In this document: positions 17,861 to 25,560 of the stretch, in pieces
How the letters are laid out: the number at the start of each line of letters is the position of its first letter
How positions within the stretch are numbered: the first letter of the stretch is position 1
NCBI GenBank assembly: GCA_963695985.1
Contig: CAVOIC010000009.1
Span: 248,001 to 312,000, forward strand
Reading direction: 5' to 3'
From: DATBVX01 sp963695985
GTDB taxonomy: Bacteria > Pseudomonadota > Gammaproteobacteria > Steroidobacterales > Steroidobacteraceae
DNA length: 64,000 bases
Notes under the pieces: generated by a model
Database searches by the model: none
What the model was told of the DNA's origin: nothing
What the model saw: the letters and a program-made list of their open reading frames with translations, nothing else
Translations under genes and position numbers: made by a program

Positions 17861-19143
17861 ATGAGGCGACGATTCCTACTCCGACCGCTGCAGTGGCGTC
17901 ACGGGCAAGCTACGCACGCTACGTGCTCGGGATCCTGCTGGTCGTCTACACGTTCAACTTCATCGACCGGATCATCCTGGGTGTGCTGGTACCGCCGATC
18001 AAGCTGGAGCTTGCTCTCACCGACACGCAACTCGGCTTGCTGGGCGGAACCGCGTTCGCGCTTTTTTACACCGGCCTGGGTATCCCGATCGGCTGGCTCG
18101 CCGATCGTTTCAATCGCGTCTGGATCATGACCGCGGCGCTCGCACTGTGGAGTGTCTTCACCGCGACCTGCGGCCTGGCGCAGAACTTCCTGCAACTGTT
18201 CCTGTCGCGGCTCGGTGTCGGAGTCGGTGAAGCCGGCGGCGTCGCGCCGGCCTACTCCCTTATTTCCGACTACTTCCCGCCGTCGCAGCGCGCGCGTGCG
18301 CTCGGCGTGTATGCCTTCGGAATTCCCATCGGCAGCGCCGTCGGCCTGGTCTTCGGCGGCGTGATCGCGACGGCAATCAACTGGCGCGCGGCGTTTCTGA
18401 TGGTCGGTATCACGGGTGTGCTGCTCGCTCCGATCCTGCGTGCGACCGTGCGTGAGCCGGCACGGGGTGCACTCGACGGACAGGTACGCTCACGGCCCTC
18501 ACCGACGCTCCGCGAGGTGACTCGACTCCTGATGCGGAAGCGCGCGTTCTGGGGACTGTCATTCGCGGCTGCCGCCAGCTCGATCATGGGGTACGGCCTG
18601 TTCTTCTGGATGCCGTCATTCTTCGTGCGCAGCTTCCACCTCACGCTGGTGCAGGTCTCGCTGTATTTCGGTGGCATCACACTCATCGGCGGCGTCGCCG
18701 GCATCTGGCTCGGCGGCTGGCTTGCGGATCGCTACGGCACGCCGCGCAAGTCCGCTTATGCGCTGATACCAGCGGCCGCGTTGTTGCTCTGCCTGCCGTT
18801 TTATGTCGTTGGGGTACTCTCGAACACACTCTCCTGGGCGTTCGTTATCTTCGTCATCCCGGTCGCTCTCGGGCTCGTCTGGCTGGGACCGACAATTTCG
18901 GCCGTACAGCACCTTGTCCCACCGAACATGCGTGCGCTCGCCTCGGCCATTTTCCTGTTCATCAACAACCTGATCGGTCTCGGCCTCGGGACCGTCATTA
19001 TCGGCGCGTTGTCGGACGCGCTCACCGCGCGCTTCGGTTCCGAGTCGCTGCGTTACGCGATACTCGCTGGCACGGGCTTCTACCTGCTCAGCGCCACGCT
19101 GTTCGCGCTGAGCTCCCGCCGCCTCGAACGCGACTGGGAGTGA
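17857..19143 (+). CDS. MFS transporter, spinster-like
   Basis: 428-residue, 12-helix major facilitator. The A-loop motif between TM2 and TM3 is GWLADRFNRV and the equivalent in the second half GGWLADRYGTPRK; FNFIDRIILGVL in TM1 and GVGVGEAGGVAPA in TM4 are typical of the spinster/sugar-phosphate-related group found beside catabolic genes in proteobacteria. The GTG start overlaps the hydrolase stop in GTGA. Probably imports (or exports) the substrate handled by the ligase and hydrolase; direction cannot be read. Confidence 0.88.
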   Translation: MNEATIPTPTAAVASRASYARYVLGILLVVYTFNFIDRIILGVLVPPIKLELALTDTQLGLLGGTAFALFYTGLGIPIGWLADRFNRVWIMTAALALWSVFTATCGLAQNFLQLFLSRLGVGVGEAGGVAPAYSLISDYFPPSQRARALGVYAFGIPIGSAVGLVFGGVIATAINWRAAFLMVGITGVLLAPILRATVREPARGALDGQVRSRPSPTLREVTRLLMRKRAFWGLSFAAAASSIMGYGLFFWMPSFFVRSFHLTLVQVSLYFGGITLIGGVAGIWLGGWLADRYGTPRKSAYALIPAAALLLCLPFYVVGVLSNTLSWAFVIFVIPVALGLVWLGPTISAVQHLVPPNMRALASAIFLFINNLIGLGLGTVIIGALSDALTARFGSESLRYAILAGTGFYLLSATLFALSSRRLERDWE

Positions 19144-19156
19144 CGCGCGTGCCCGC

Positions 19157-20644
19157 TCAGTCCTGGGGCAGAACCGGCTTCAGGTGCGGCACTCCGCCGT
19201 CGTCGATGTCGAAGTCCGGATCGAACACAGTCTGTCCCTGCGCGCCGAGATAGTCCGGCTGCGCCTTCATCCATTCGCTTGGCTTCTGCTGCTTGGCGTA
19301 GGCGATCAGGCGGCTCTCCAAATCACGGACGACGTCCGGATTCTGTGCCGCGACATCGTTCTTTTCGCCCGCATCGGCGCTCAGGTCGAAGAGCTCGGTC
19401 TTACCGGGCAACAGAGCGATCTTCACCAGCTTCCACTTGCCGTCGATGATGGCGCCGCGGAACGCTTCGACGTTCAACAGAATGTCGCCGTGCGGCGATG
19501 TTTTGCCCTCCGCGACGGTCGCCCAGATGTCCTTGCCATCAAGCGGCTTGTCAACGGGATTCGCCTTGGCACCGGCCAGCGCAAGTACCGTGGGCATGAT
19601 ATCCACCATGTGCAGCGGCTCGTTGATGACGCGCGGCTTGAGTTTGGCCGGCCAGTTGAAGATGGTAGGCACACGGACACCGCCCTCGTACAGGCTGCCC
19701 TTGCCGCCACGAAGATTGCCGTTGCTCGCCGGCAGCGATTCCTGCGTGACGCCACTCTCGGCGCGCTCTTCCTTGGAGTGCGCTCCGCTCGCAACCACTG
19801 CATTGCGGGGCCCTCCGTTGTCGCTACTGAAGATGATCAGCGTGTTCTCGCGCAGGCCCTTGTTGTCCAGTGTGGCTACGATCCGCCCCACCTGGTCGTC
19901 GAGCGACGTGATCATCGCCGCGTAAGTGCGACGCGTCGGGTCCTTGATGGTGGACGCATAGCGATCCTCGTCGGCTTTCGTCGCCTGATAAGGCGCATGG
20001 GGTGCGAGCGATGCGAAGTAGAGGAAGAACGGCTTGTTCTTGTCCTGCTGCTCGATCAGCTTGACCGCTTCGTCCCCAAACAACGTGGTGACGTAGCCTT
20101 CCTCGGAGAGGAACTGGCCGTTGCGCTGCCAGTCGGTTATGCCGCTGCGCTGATGCGTGAAGTAGTCAACTTCGCCGACCGTGTTGTCGTAGAAGTAATC
20201 GAACCCGCGGTTCTGCGGCCAGAATTTCTTGTCCGCATGGCCGAGATGCCACTTGCCCACCATCATGGTGTGATAGCCCGTTTCCTTGAGGGCCTGCGGC
20301 AGGGTGCGTTCGTCAGTGGGCAAGCCATACTTGTGGTTCGGGAAGATCACCAGCGTCTGCAGCCCGTAGCGCATCGGATAGCGGCCCGTCATCAGCGCCG
20401 CGCGCGCCGGCGTGCACACCGGCATGCCGTGAAAGTTCTCGAGCCGTACGCCCTCTTTGGCCAGCTTGTCGATGTTTGGCGTCCTGATGTCACTTCCGTG
20501 AAAGCCCACATCCGCGTTGCCGAGGTCGTCCGCCAGGATCACGACGACGTTCGGCCGGCTGTTCTCTGCGGCGACGCCCTGCGTGCCTGCAAGGATGCCG
20601 AGGCAGCACAAGGACAGGAGTTTCAGTCGTTGGAATGCGTACAT
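19157..20644 (-). CDS. exported sulfatase (formylglycine type)
   Basis: 495-residue arylsulfatase-family enzyme. The start at 20644 gives a normal signal peptide (LKLLSLCCLGILAGTQGVAA, cleavage near residue 26); the longer frame to 20707 would bury it. The mature protein begins RPNVVVILADDLG, two metal-binding Asp, and the sulfatase signature is C77-T-P-A-R followed by ALMTGRYP, so Cys77 must be converted to formylglycine. YFASLAPHAPY and FSSDNGG carry further active-site residues; the C-terminal RGAIIDGKWKLVK is the second family signature. No formylglycine-generating enzyme is adjacent. Transcribed towards the MFS gene and divergent from the ceramidase-like gene. Substrate unknown. Confidence 0.92.
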   Translation of the reverse strand: MYAFQRLKLLSLCCLGILAGTQGVAAENSRPNVVVILADDLGNADVGFHGSDIRTPNIDKLAKEGVRLENFHGMPVCTPARAALMTGRYPMRYGLQTLVIFPNHKYGLPTDERTLPQALKETGYHTMMVGKWHLGHADKKFWPQNRGFDYFYDNTVGEVDYFTHQRSGITDWQRNGQFLSEEGYVTTLFGDEAVKLIEQQDKNKPFFLYFASLAPHAPYQATKADEDRYASTIKDPTRRTYAAMITSLDDQVGRIVATLDNKGLRENTLIIFSSDNGGPRNAVVASGAHSKEERAESGVTQESLPASNGNLRGGKGSLYEGGVRVPTIFNWPAKLKPRVINEPLHMVDIMPTVLALAGAKANPVDKPLDGKDIWATVAEGKTSPHGDILLNVEAFRGAIIDGKWKLVKIALLPGKTELFDLSADAGEKNDVAAQNPDVVRDLESRLIAYAKQQKPSEWMKAQPDYLGAQGQTVFDPDFDIDDGGVPHLKPVLPQD

Positions 20645-20819
20645 GTTCGAAAATTCGCAAGAGAATAAGCTTGCGAAAGCTAAGGCCGCAGGCACCCAAC
20701 ACGACATCAGGGGTTGACGTAATGAGTAGGTAGATTCCGCAGCAGACGGGTGGTACTACTAGACCAAGAAACACTTGCCCCCTGCAACTGCTGCGAAGCG
20801 CCCGAATCCTGCTGTCCCG

Positions 20820-21617
20820 ATGGAGTGGATCACACGCAATCGAACGGCGTGGGCCGTCGGCTTCACCGTGCTCTGTCTCATCGCGGCCTTGCTGCTGCCT
20901 GCAATGCCGCAACCCCTCGCCTATCATGCTTTCGCCGATCGCCGCACGCTGTTCGGTATCCCCAACTTTCTCGATGTGACCTCGAACCTCGCCTTTGTGG
21001 TCGCCGGTCTCGCGGGGATCATCGTCGTGTTTCATCCGCGCACGCGATGGGTTTCGAGCGCGGAGCGCTGGCCCTACGCTTTCTTCTTTTTCGGCCTGCT
21101 GCTCACCAGCGCGGGTTCGGCTTACTACCATCTCGCGCCCGGAAACGAGCGGCTGTTCTGGGATCGCCTGCCGATGACGGTTGCGTTCATGTCACTGGTG
21201 TCGGCCCAGATCAGCGATCGGACGAGTCCGCGCGTCGGCGTCGCGTTGCTCGCTCCGATGATCCTCGTGGGAGCGGCGTCGGTCCTCTATTGGCGCTTCA
21301 CCGAGGATGCCGGGAAAGGGAACGTACTCCCCTATGGAGTGCTGCAGGGTTATGCCGTCGTGATCCTGGCCTTACTCGCGTTCGCCTTTCCATCTCGGTA
21401 CACGCGGGGCCGAGCGCTCTATGGCGTATTCGCTGCGTACGTTGCGGCCAAAGTGTTTGAAACGCTGGATCGGGAAATTCTGGCGCTCGGTCATGTGGTG
21501 AGCGGCCACACCCTCAAGCACCTGGCGGCCGGCGTTGCGGGTCTGATCATCTGCCGCATGTTGTGGCTGCGCGCTCCAGCCGAACCCGCCTATGGTGGCG
21601 CCCCCGGCCGGAGTTGA
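20820..21617 (+). CDS. ceramidase-family integral membrane protein
   Basis: 265 residues with seven or so hydrophobic helices. FLDVTSNLAFVVAGLAG near residue 45, then SAYYHLAPGNERLFWDRLPMTVAFM, and HTLKHLAAGVAG near the C-terminus place conserved Ser, His, Asp and two later His in the pattern of the alkaline ceramidase (zinc-dependent membrane hydrolase) superfamily. Bacterial members are of unknown substrate. ATG 20820 is preferred; a TTG at 20775 is an alternative. The last seven codons overlap the 3' end of the oppositely oriented tRNA-Arg gene. Confidence 0.72.
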   Translation: MEWITRNRTAWAVGFTVLCLIAALLLPAMPQPLAYHAFADRRTLFGIPNFLDVTSNLAFVVAGLAGIIVVFHPRTRWVSSAERWPYAFFFFGLLLTSAGSAYYHLAPGNERLFWDRLPMTVAFMSLVSAQISDRTSPRVGVALLAPMILVGAASVLYWRFTEDAGKGNVLPYGVLQGYAVVILALLAFAFPSRYTRGRALYGVFAAYVAAKVFETLDREILALGHVVSGHTLKHLAAGVAGLIICRMLWLRAPAEPAYGGAPGRS

Positions 21618-21671
21618 ACCGACGACCTACCGCTTAGGAGGCGGTCGCTCTATCCACTGAGCTACGGGGGC
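21596..21671 (-). tRNA. tRNA-Arg(CCU)
   Basis: 76-nt cloverleaf read on the minus strand: acceptor GCCCCCG/CGGGGGC, D-arm GCTCAGTGGATAGAGC, anticodon loop CTCCTAA (CCT, reads AGG), T-arm GTCGG-TTCAACT-CCGGC, discriminator G and encoded CCA. Its 5' half is duplicated 1.7 kb to the right. Confidence 0.96.
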
Positions 21672-21673
21672 GC
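21636..21673 (-). repeat. 38-bp direct repeat, copy inside tRNA-Arg(CCU)
   Basis: Covers the 5' half of the tRNA gene from the anticodon loop to 2 bp beyond the 5' end. It is identical to 23362-23399 in the same orientation. The two copies bracket the cytochrome b561/molybdopterin-oxidoreductase pair. Confidence 0.9.
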
Positions 21674-21807
21674 TGGTTCGAGAATGTACCAGCAACCACG
21701 CCTGAGAAGGCCTTCTACCCGGTAGGATCCACTCCAGGCGGGGTGCGACCAGTTGGTTGGCCGCCGGTCAGTGACGATAATCCCCGCCGAAGGCCACACA
21801 CCATCCC

Positions 21808-22572
21808 ATGGCACAGAGCGATCTCTACCGCCGTCACAGCCTGCTGGTGCGCATCACGCACTGGATCAACGTCATCGCCCTGACGGCTCTTCTGATGAGC
21901 GGGCTGCAGATTTTCAACGAACACCCCGCGCTCTACTGGGGCAAGTCTTCCTACACCGGCGAGCCCGCCATTTTCGAGGTCGCGAACGGGTTCCCGTGGG
22001 GCAAGTCCTCCTACACCGGCAAGCCCGCCATCTTCGAAGCCGCGAACAAGTTCCCGTCCTGGATCACGGTTCCCAGCGAGCAGTGGCTCGCCATGGGACG
22101 CCGCTGGCATTTCTTCTTCGCGTGGCTCTTCGTGATCAATGGCATCGTGTATCTCGCGCACAGCATCGCGAGCCGCCACGTCCAGCGTGATCTGAAACCC
22201 ACGCGCGATGACTGGCGCGGCATCTGGCGTTCCTTCAAGGATCACCTGCGCCTGCGTCATCCACACGGCGAAGCGGCCAGGCGCTACAACGTGCTCCAGA
22301 AGCTTTCCTATCTGCTCCTGATCTTCGGACTCTTTCCGCTGGTCCTCCTGACCGGCTGGGCGATGTCGCCGTGGCTCAATTCGGTCCTGCCTGGGTGGGT
22401 GGATTTTCTGGGTGGCCGCCAGTCCGCGCGTACCCTGCATTTCATCGTCGCCTGGATCCTGGTGTTGTTCGTCCTGATCCATGTGTTCCAGGTCATCGTC
22501 ACGGGATTCTGGAACAACCTGCGCTCGATGATCACGGGCCGCTACAGGATGAGCTCCGAGGAGCAGTCATGA
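21808..22572 (+). CDS. cytochrome b561-type membrane subunit
   Basis: 254 residues with four long hydrophobic helices: LVRITHWINVIALTALLMSG, WHFFFAWLFVINGIVYLAHS, a third containing LIFGLFPLVLLTGWAM, and a fourth FIVAWILVLFVLIHVFQVI. His residues in the first (HW), second (WHF) and last (LHF, IHVF) helices are the haem b ligands of the b561/hydrogenase cytochrome b fold. It likely accepts or donates quinone electrons for the periplasmic molybdoprotein encoded next, which overlaps it by ATGA. The first periplasmic loop contains a 20-residue tandem duplication (WGKSSYTG...FP twice). Divergent from tRNA-Arg. Confidence 0.88.
   Translation: MAQSDLYRRHSLLVRITHWINVIALTALLMSGLQIFNEHPALYWGKSSYTGEPAIFEVANGFPWGKSSYTGKPAIFEAANKFPSWITVPSEQWLAMGRRWHFFFAWLFVINGIVYLAHSIASRHVQRDLKPTRDDWRGIWRSFKDHLRLRHPHGEAARRYNVLQKLSYLLLIFGLFPLVLLTGWAMSPWLNSVLPGWVDFLGGRQSARTLHFIVAWILVLFVLIHVFQVIVTGFWNNLRSMITGRYRMSSEEQS
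21937..22056 (+). repeat. tandem 60-bp duplication inside the b561 gene
   Basis: 21937-21996 and 21997-22056 are adjacent, in-frame 60-bp copies with a small number of substitutions; each encodes WGKSSYTG-PAIFE-AN-FP. The differences between copies indicate that the duplication is not brand-new. Confidence 0.9.
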
Positions 22573-23339
22573 GGTGGCGTAAGCGCTCCCGTCGATACTT
22601 CCTGCGACAGGCACTCACCAGTGCGGGTGCCGCGCTGCTGGCAGGCTGCGATGCACTCTCGAACAGCTCCTGGTTTCCGAAGGTTCTCGGCATCGGCGAG
22701 CACCTGAGTAGTGCCGCACAGCATCTCGTGACGTCGAGACGCGCGATGGCTCAGGAGTTCACCGAGGCCGACCTGTCGCCACAGTTCCGCAGCAATGGAA
22801 CTGCGAACCCCGAGGACGGCGAATACCAGGCCCTGGCGGCGCGCGGTTTCCAGGACTGGAAGCTTCTGGTCGACGGACTGGTGCAGGATCCCGCAGAGTT
22901 CGCGTTGGCGCAGCTGCGCACGATGCCGAGTCGCACACAGATCACGCGCCACGATTGCGTCGAGGGATGGAGTGCGATTGGCAAATGGACCGGCGTGCCG
23001 CTCAGTCACATACTGGCGCTCGTTCGGTTGCAGCCTGAAGCCCGCTACGTCGTCTTTCATTGTGCGGACCCGATGTGGGGGACTCCGGAAAAGTACTACG
23101 AGAGCATCGACCTGGAAGACGCCCTGCACCCGCAGACGATCCTGGCGTACGAGCTGAACGACGAGGTGTTGCCGATCAAGAACGGCGCCCCGCTACGCGT
23201 GCGCATTGAACGCCAACTCGGCTACAAGATGGCGAAGTACATCATGCGCATCGAGGTGGTGAAGAGCTTCGCGGGAATCCGCGGCGGCAGGGGCGGCTAC
23301 TGGGAAGACCGCGGCTACGAGTGGTTTGCCGGCATCTGA
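22569..23339 (+). CDS. Tat-exported molybdopterin oxidoreductase (sulfite oxidase/MsrP-like)
   Basis: 256 residues. N-terminal twin-arginine signal SRRYFLRQ followed by a lipobox LLAGC (Cys27), so probably a Tat-secreted lipoprotein. The molybdopterin domain has DGLVQDPAEF (about 102-111) and TRHDCVEGW, where Cys130 is the expected molybdenum ligand of the sulfite-oxidase family; the C-terminus RGGYWEDRGYEWFAGI is typical of the short single-domain members. The ATGA overlap with the cytochrome b561 gene implies a complex with membrane electron transfer, as in MsrP-MsrQ or YedYZ. Substrate (methionine sulfoxide, sulfite or another) is not determinable. Confidence 0.88.
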   Translation: MRWRKRSRRYFLRQALTSAGAALLAGCDALSNSSWFPKVLGIGEHLSSAAQHLVTSRRAMAQEFTEADLSPQFRSNGTANPEDGEYQALAARGFQDWKLLVDGLVQDPAEFALAQLRTMPSRTQITRHDCVEGWSAIGKWTGVPLSHILALVRLQPEARYVVFHCADPMWGTPEKYYESIDLEDALHPQTILAYELNDEVLPIKNGAPLRVRIERQLGYKMAKYIMRIEVVKSFAGIRGGRGGYWEDRGYEWFAGI

Positions 23340-23361
23340 TTGACGTTCTCTCAGCGCGCCA

Positions 23362-23399
23362 AGGAGGCGGTCGCTCTATCCACTGAGCTACGGGGGCGC
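23362..23399 (-). repeat. 38-bp fragment of tRNA-Arg(CCU) (possible attachment-site remnant)
   Basis: Exact copy of 21636-21673: the 5' half of tRNA-Arg from acceptor strand through D-arm to the anticodon loop, without the anticodon 3' side, T-arm or CCA. It cannot make a tRNA. Position and orientation suggest a recombination scar. Confidence 0.9.
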
Positions 23400-23560
23400 G
23401 CGGACTCGTATGGCGCGCGCAATTGTCCCACAAGCGCCCGAGTGGGCAGTAGGGACCTGCTTTCCTTTCTACTGGTGGGACGCGCATGATCGCCCCGCGC
23501 AGATCAGGCGCAGCCTGTCGCCAGATGGTTGGCCGGAGTTGAAAAAGCTTCTCGCGGAAT

Positions 23561-23743
23561 TTAGAGCACGGGCTCGACATGCCAGCCGTTTGAGGGCCGC
23601 CATTCGCCAAGCTCGCGCAGACGTTGGGTACGCTTGGCCTCGAGCGCATCGATCTCCGCCTGGGACACGGTCTTGGTCCAGGTTGGCAATACCAAGACTC
23701 CATCGCTCGTCCGGATCCTGGAACTGTCATTTCGCCGAATCAC
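23561..23743 (-). CDS. 60-residue conserved mini-protein, copy 2
   Basis: Paralogue of the protein at 9300-9482, again 60 residues, GTG start at 23743 with AAGGAG just upstream. It shares KTVSQ-EI-ALEAKR--RLRELGEWRPSNGWH-EP; the N-terminal 20 residues are diverged. It lies just right of the tRNA-Arg fragment and is divergent from the FAD monooxygenase. The open frame up to 23782 is not used on this view. Function unknown. Confidence 0.7.
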   Translation of the reverse strand: MIRRNDSSRIRTSDGVLVLPTWTKTVSQAEIDALEAKRTQRLRELGEWRPSNGWHVEPVL

Positions 23744-23888
23744 GTTTCGCTCCTTACTGACTGACGCCCCCACCCCAATCAAGCATCTGTCGTGCCAATG
23801 TCGGTCTTCGCACCCACATTCTATGATTCAGCTCGTGCCAACCGCCTTCTGAGTGGCAGGTTACCGGTTCAACCCGGCAGAGGACCGT

Positions 23889-25499
23889 ATGGCTGACATC
23901 AAAGTTCCCGTCTTCATCGTCGGCGGCAGCCTGGTCGGCATGACCACGGCGCTCCTGTTGGGTCGACACGGCGTGCGGTCGCTCGTGGTGGAGCATCACC
24001 GGGGAACCGCCATCCATCCGCGTGCCGCCTCGGTCACGCAGCGCACGATGGAGATCTTTCGCGGCATCGGGCTCGAGCAGATCGTGCGTACACGATCCGA
24101 GGCGCAGTTCGTGCAGGATGCCGGCGTGGTCGGCGTCGAGACGCTGGCCGGAGGCGCGACGGCTCATTACATCGCGAATTTTAACGAAGGTATCCGCGAC
24201 GTCAGCCCAACGGTGCGCGTGTTCCTGTCCCAGAATGTACTCGAGCCGACGCTGAAGGAGGCCGCCGAACAGCACGGCGCACACATGCTGTTCGCAACCG
24301 AGTGCATTTCGTTCGAGCAGGATGCGGACGGTGTCACGGCGCTCATCCGTCACCGCGATACAGGTGAGACCCAGACGGTGCGTGCGCAGTACATGATCGC
24401 TGCAGACGGTGCGCACAGCCGCGTTCGTGAGGCTCTCGGCGTGCACATGCATGGCCACGGCACCTTTTCCAACAGCATCACGATCTACTTTCGTGCGAAC
24501 CTGCGCAGCTTCCTGGAAGGCAAGCTTTGGGCCGTGGTCTATGCGAACCATCCGCAGCTGCGTGGGTTCTTCCGCTTTGAGAAGCCGTTCGACAGCGGCT
24601 TCCTCGTCGTCAACACGCTGGGTGACCCTGCCCGTCCCAACGTCGACGTCTCGACGGGCCTCACCTCGGAGAGCGTATTGCAGATGCTCCGCACCGCCAT
24701 CGGCGCCGATATCCCCCTGACCGTCGCAAACGTGATGCACTGGAAGGCGATGGCCAACACGGCCGACCATTTCCGGAGCGGGCGCATCTTCATCGCCGGA
24801 GATGCCGCGCACGTGATGCCGCCCACCGGCGGCTGGGGCGGCAACGTGGGCGTACAGGACGCGCACAACCTGGCGTGGAAGCTTGCGCTCGTCCTTGAAG
24901 GCATCGCAGGCCCAGAGCTGCTGTCCACGTACGAGGAGGAACGCCGTCCCGTCGCTGAGTTCACCGTGGAGCAGGCCTACACGCGTTACGTGCTGCGCAC
25001 GGACCCGTCAATTCCGAAAGACACGATGCAGCCGCTGGTGAGCGACCTGAACGTGGAGCTTGGCTACGTCTATCACTCCCCGGCCATAGTGTCGGACATG
25101 CCGGGCGATACGACCCTGCACCTCAATCCTCGCGAATCGCGCGGCAGACCCGGAACGCGCGCGCCGCATTACTGGCTGGAGCGCGACGGCCGGCAGATCT
25201 CCACGCTCGATCTGGTCGAATGCAACTTCACGCTACTCGCTGCAGAGGATGGCGCAGTGTGGTGCGAGAGTGCGCGGCTCGCGGCAAAGGAGCTCGGAGT
25301 CAGGCTCTCGGTTTTCCAGTTGGGGAAGGACGGCCTGCGCGACCCGGCGGGCGAAGTCAACTCGGCGTATGGGCTGAAGCCAACAGGCTGCGTGCTGATC
25401 CGGCCCGACGGATTCGTCGCCTGGCGCGAGAAGAACGCCGCAAGTGCGCCGGCGAAGCGCGCAGAGCGCGTCTTCCGAACCCTTCTCTGTCGTCACTGA
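23889..25499 (+). CDS. FAD-dependent aromatic monooxygenase (PheA/TfdB type)
   Basis: 536-residue group A flavoprotein hydroxylase. Rossmann GGSLVGM (about 12-18), the DG motif AADGAHSRVREALG, and the GD motif IFIAGDAAHVMPPTGGWGGNVGVQDAHNLAWKLA are all present; a thioredoxin-like C-terminal domain of about 130 residues follows, as in phenol hydroxylase/polyketide hydroxylase members. It uses NAD(P)H and O2 to hydroxylate an aromatic or polyketide ring; the substrate is unknown. ATG 23889 is chosen so that the Rossmann strand starts at residue 5. Gene stands alone and converges on phaC. Confidence 0.9.
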   Translation: MADIKVPVFIVGGSLVGMTTALLLGRHGVRSLVVEHHRGTAIHPRAASVTQRTMEIFRGIGLEQIVRTRSEAQFVQDAGVVGVETLAGGATAHYIANFNEGIRDVSPTVRVFLSQNVLEPTLKEAAEQHGAHMLFATECISFEQDADGVTALIRHRDTGETQTVRAQYMIAADGAHSRVREALGVHMHGHGTFSNSITIYFRANLRSFLEGKLWAVVYANHPQLRGFFRFEKPFDSGFLVVNTLGDPARPNVDVSTGLTSESVLQMLRTAIGADIPLTVANVMHWKAMANTADHFRSGRIFIAGDAAHVMPPTGGWGGNVGVQDAHNLAWKLALVLEGIAGPELLSTYEEERRPVAEFTVEQAYTRYVLRTDPSIPKDTMQPLVSDLNVELGYVYHSPAIVSDMPGDTTLHLNPRESRGRPGTRAPHYWLERDGRQISTLDLVECNFTLLAAEDGAVWCESARLAAKELGVRLSVFQLGKDGLRDPAGEVNSAYGLKPTGCVLIRPDGFVAWREKNAASAPAKRAERVFRTLLCRH

Positions 25500-25560
25500 A
25501 GCCCGCGCGATCGCACGAGCGCCGGGCCGGCGCGCAGCACGGAAGTTCGACCAGGGGAAG

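Noticed and set aside
19184..20668. 494-codon plus-strand open frame
   Set aside because: Complementary to the sulfatase gene, which has a signal peptide and CTPAR motif; no recognisable domain in the shadow.
21597..23399. Composite transposon or insertion sequence around the b561 pair
   Set aside because: No transposase and no terminal inverted repeats; the only repeat is the tRNA fragment.
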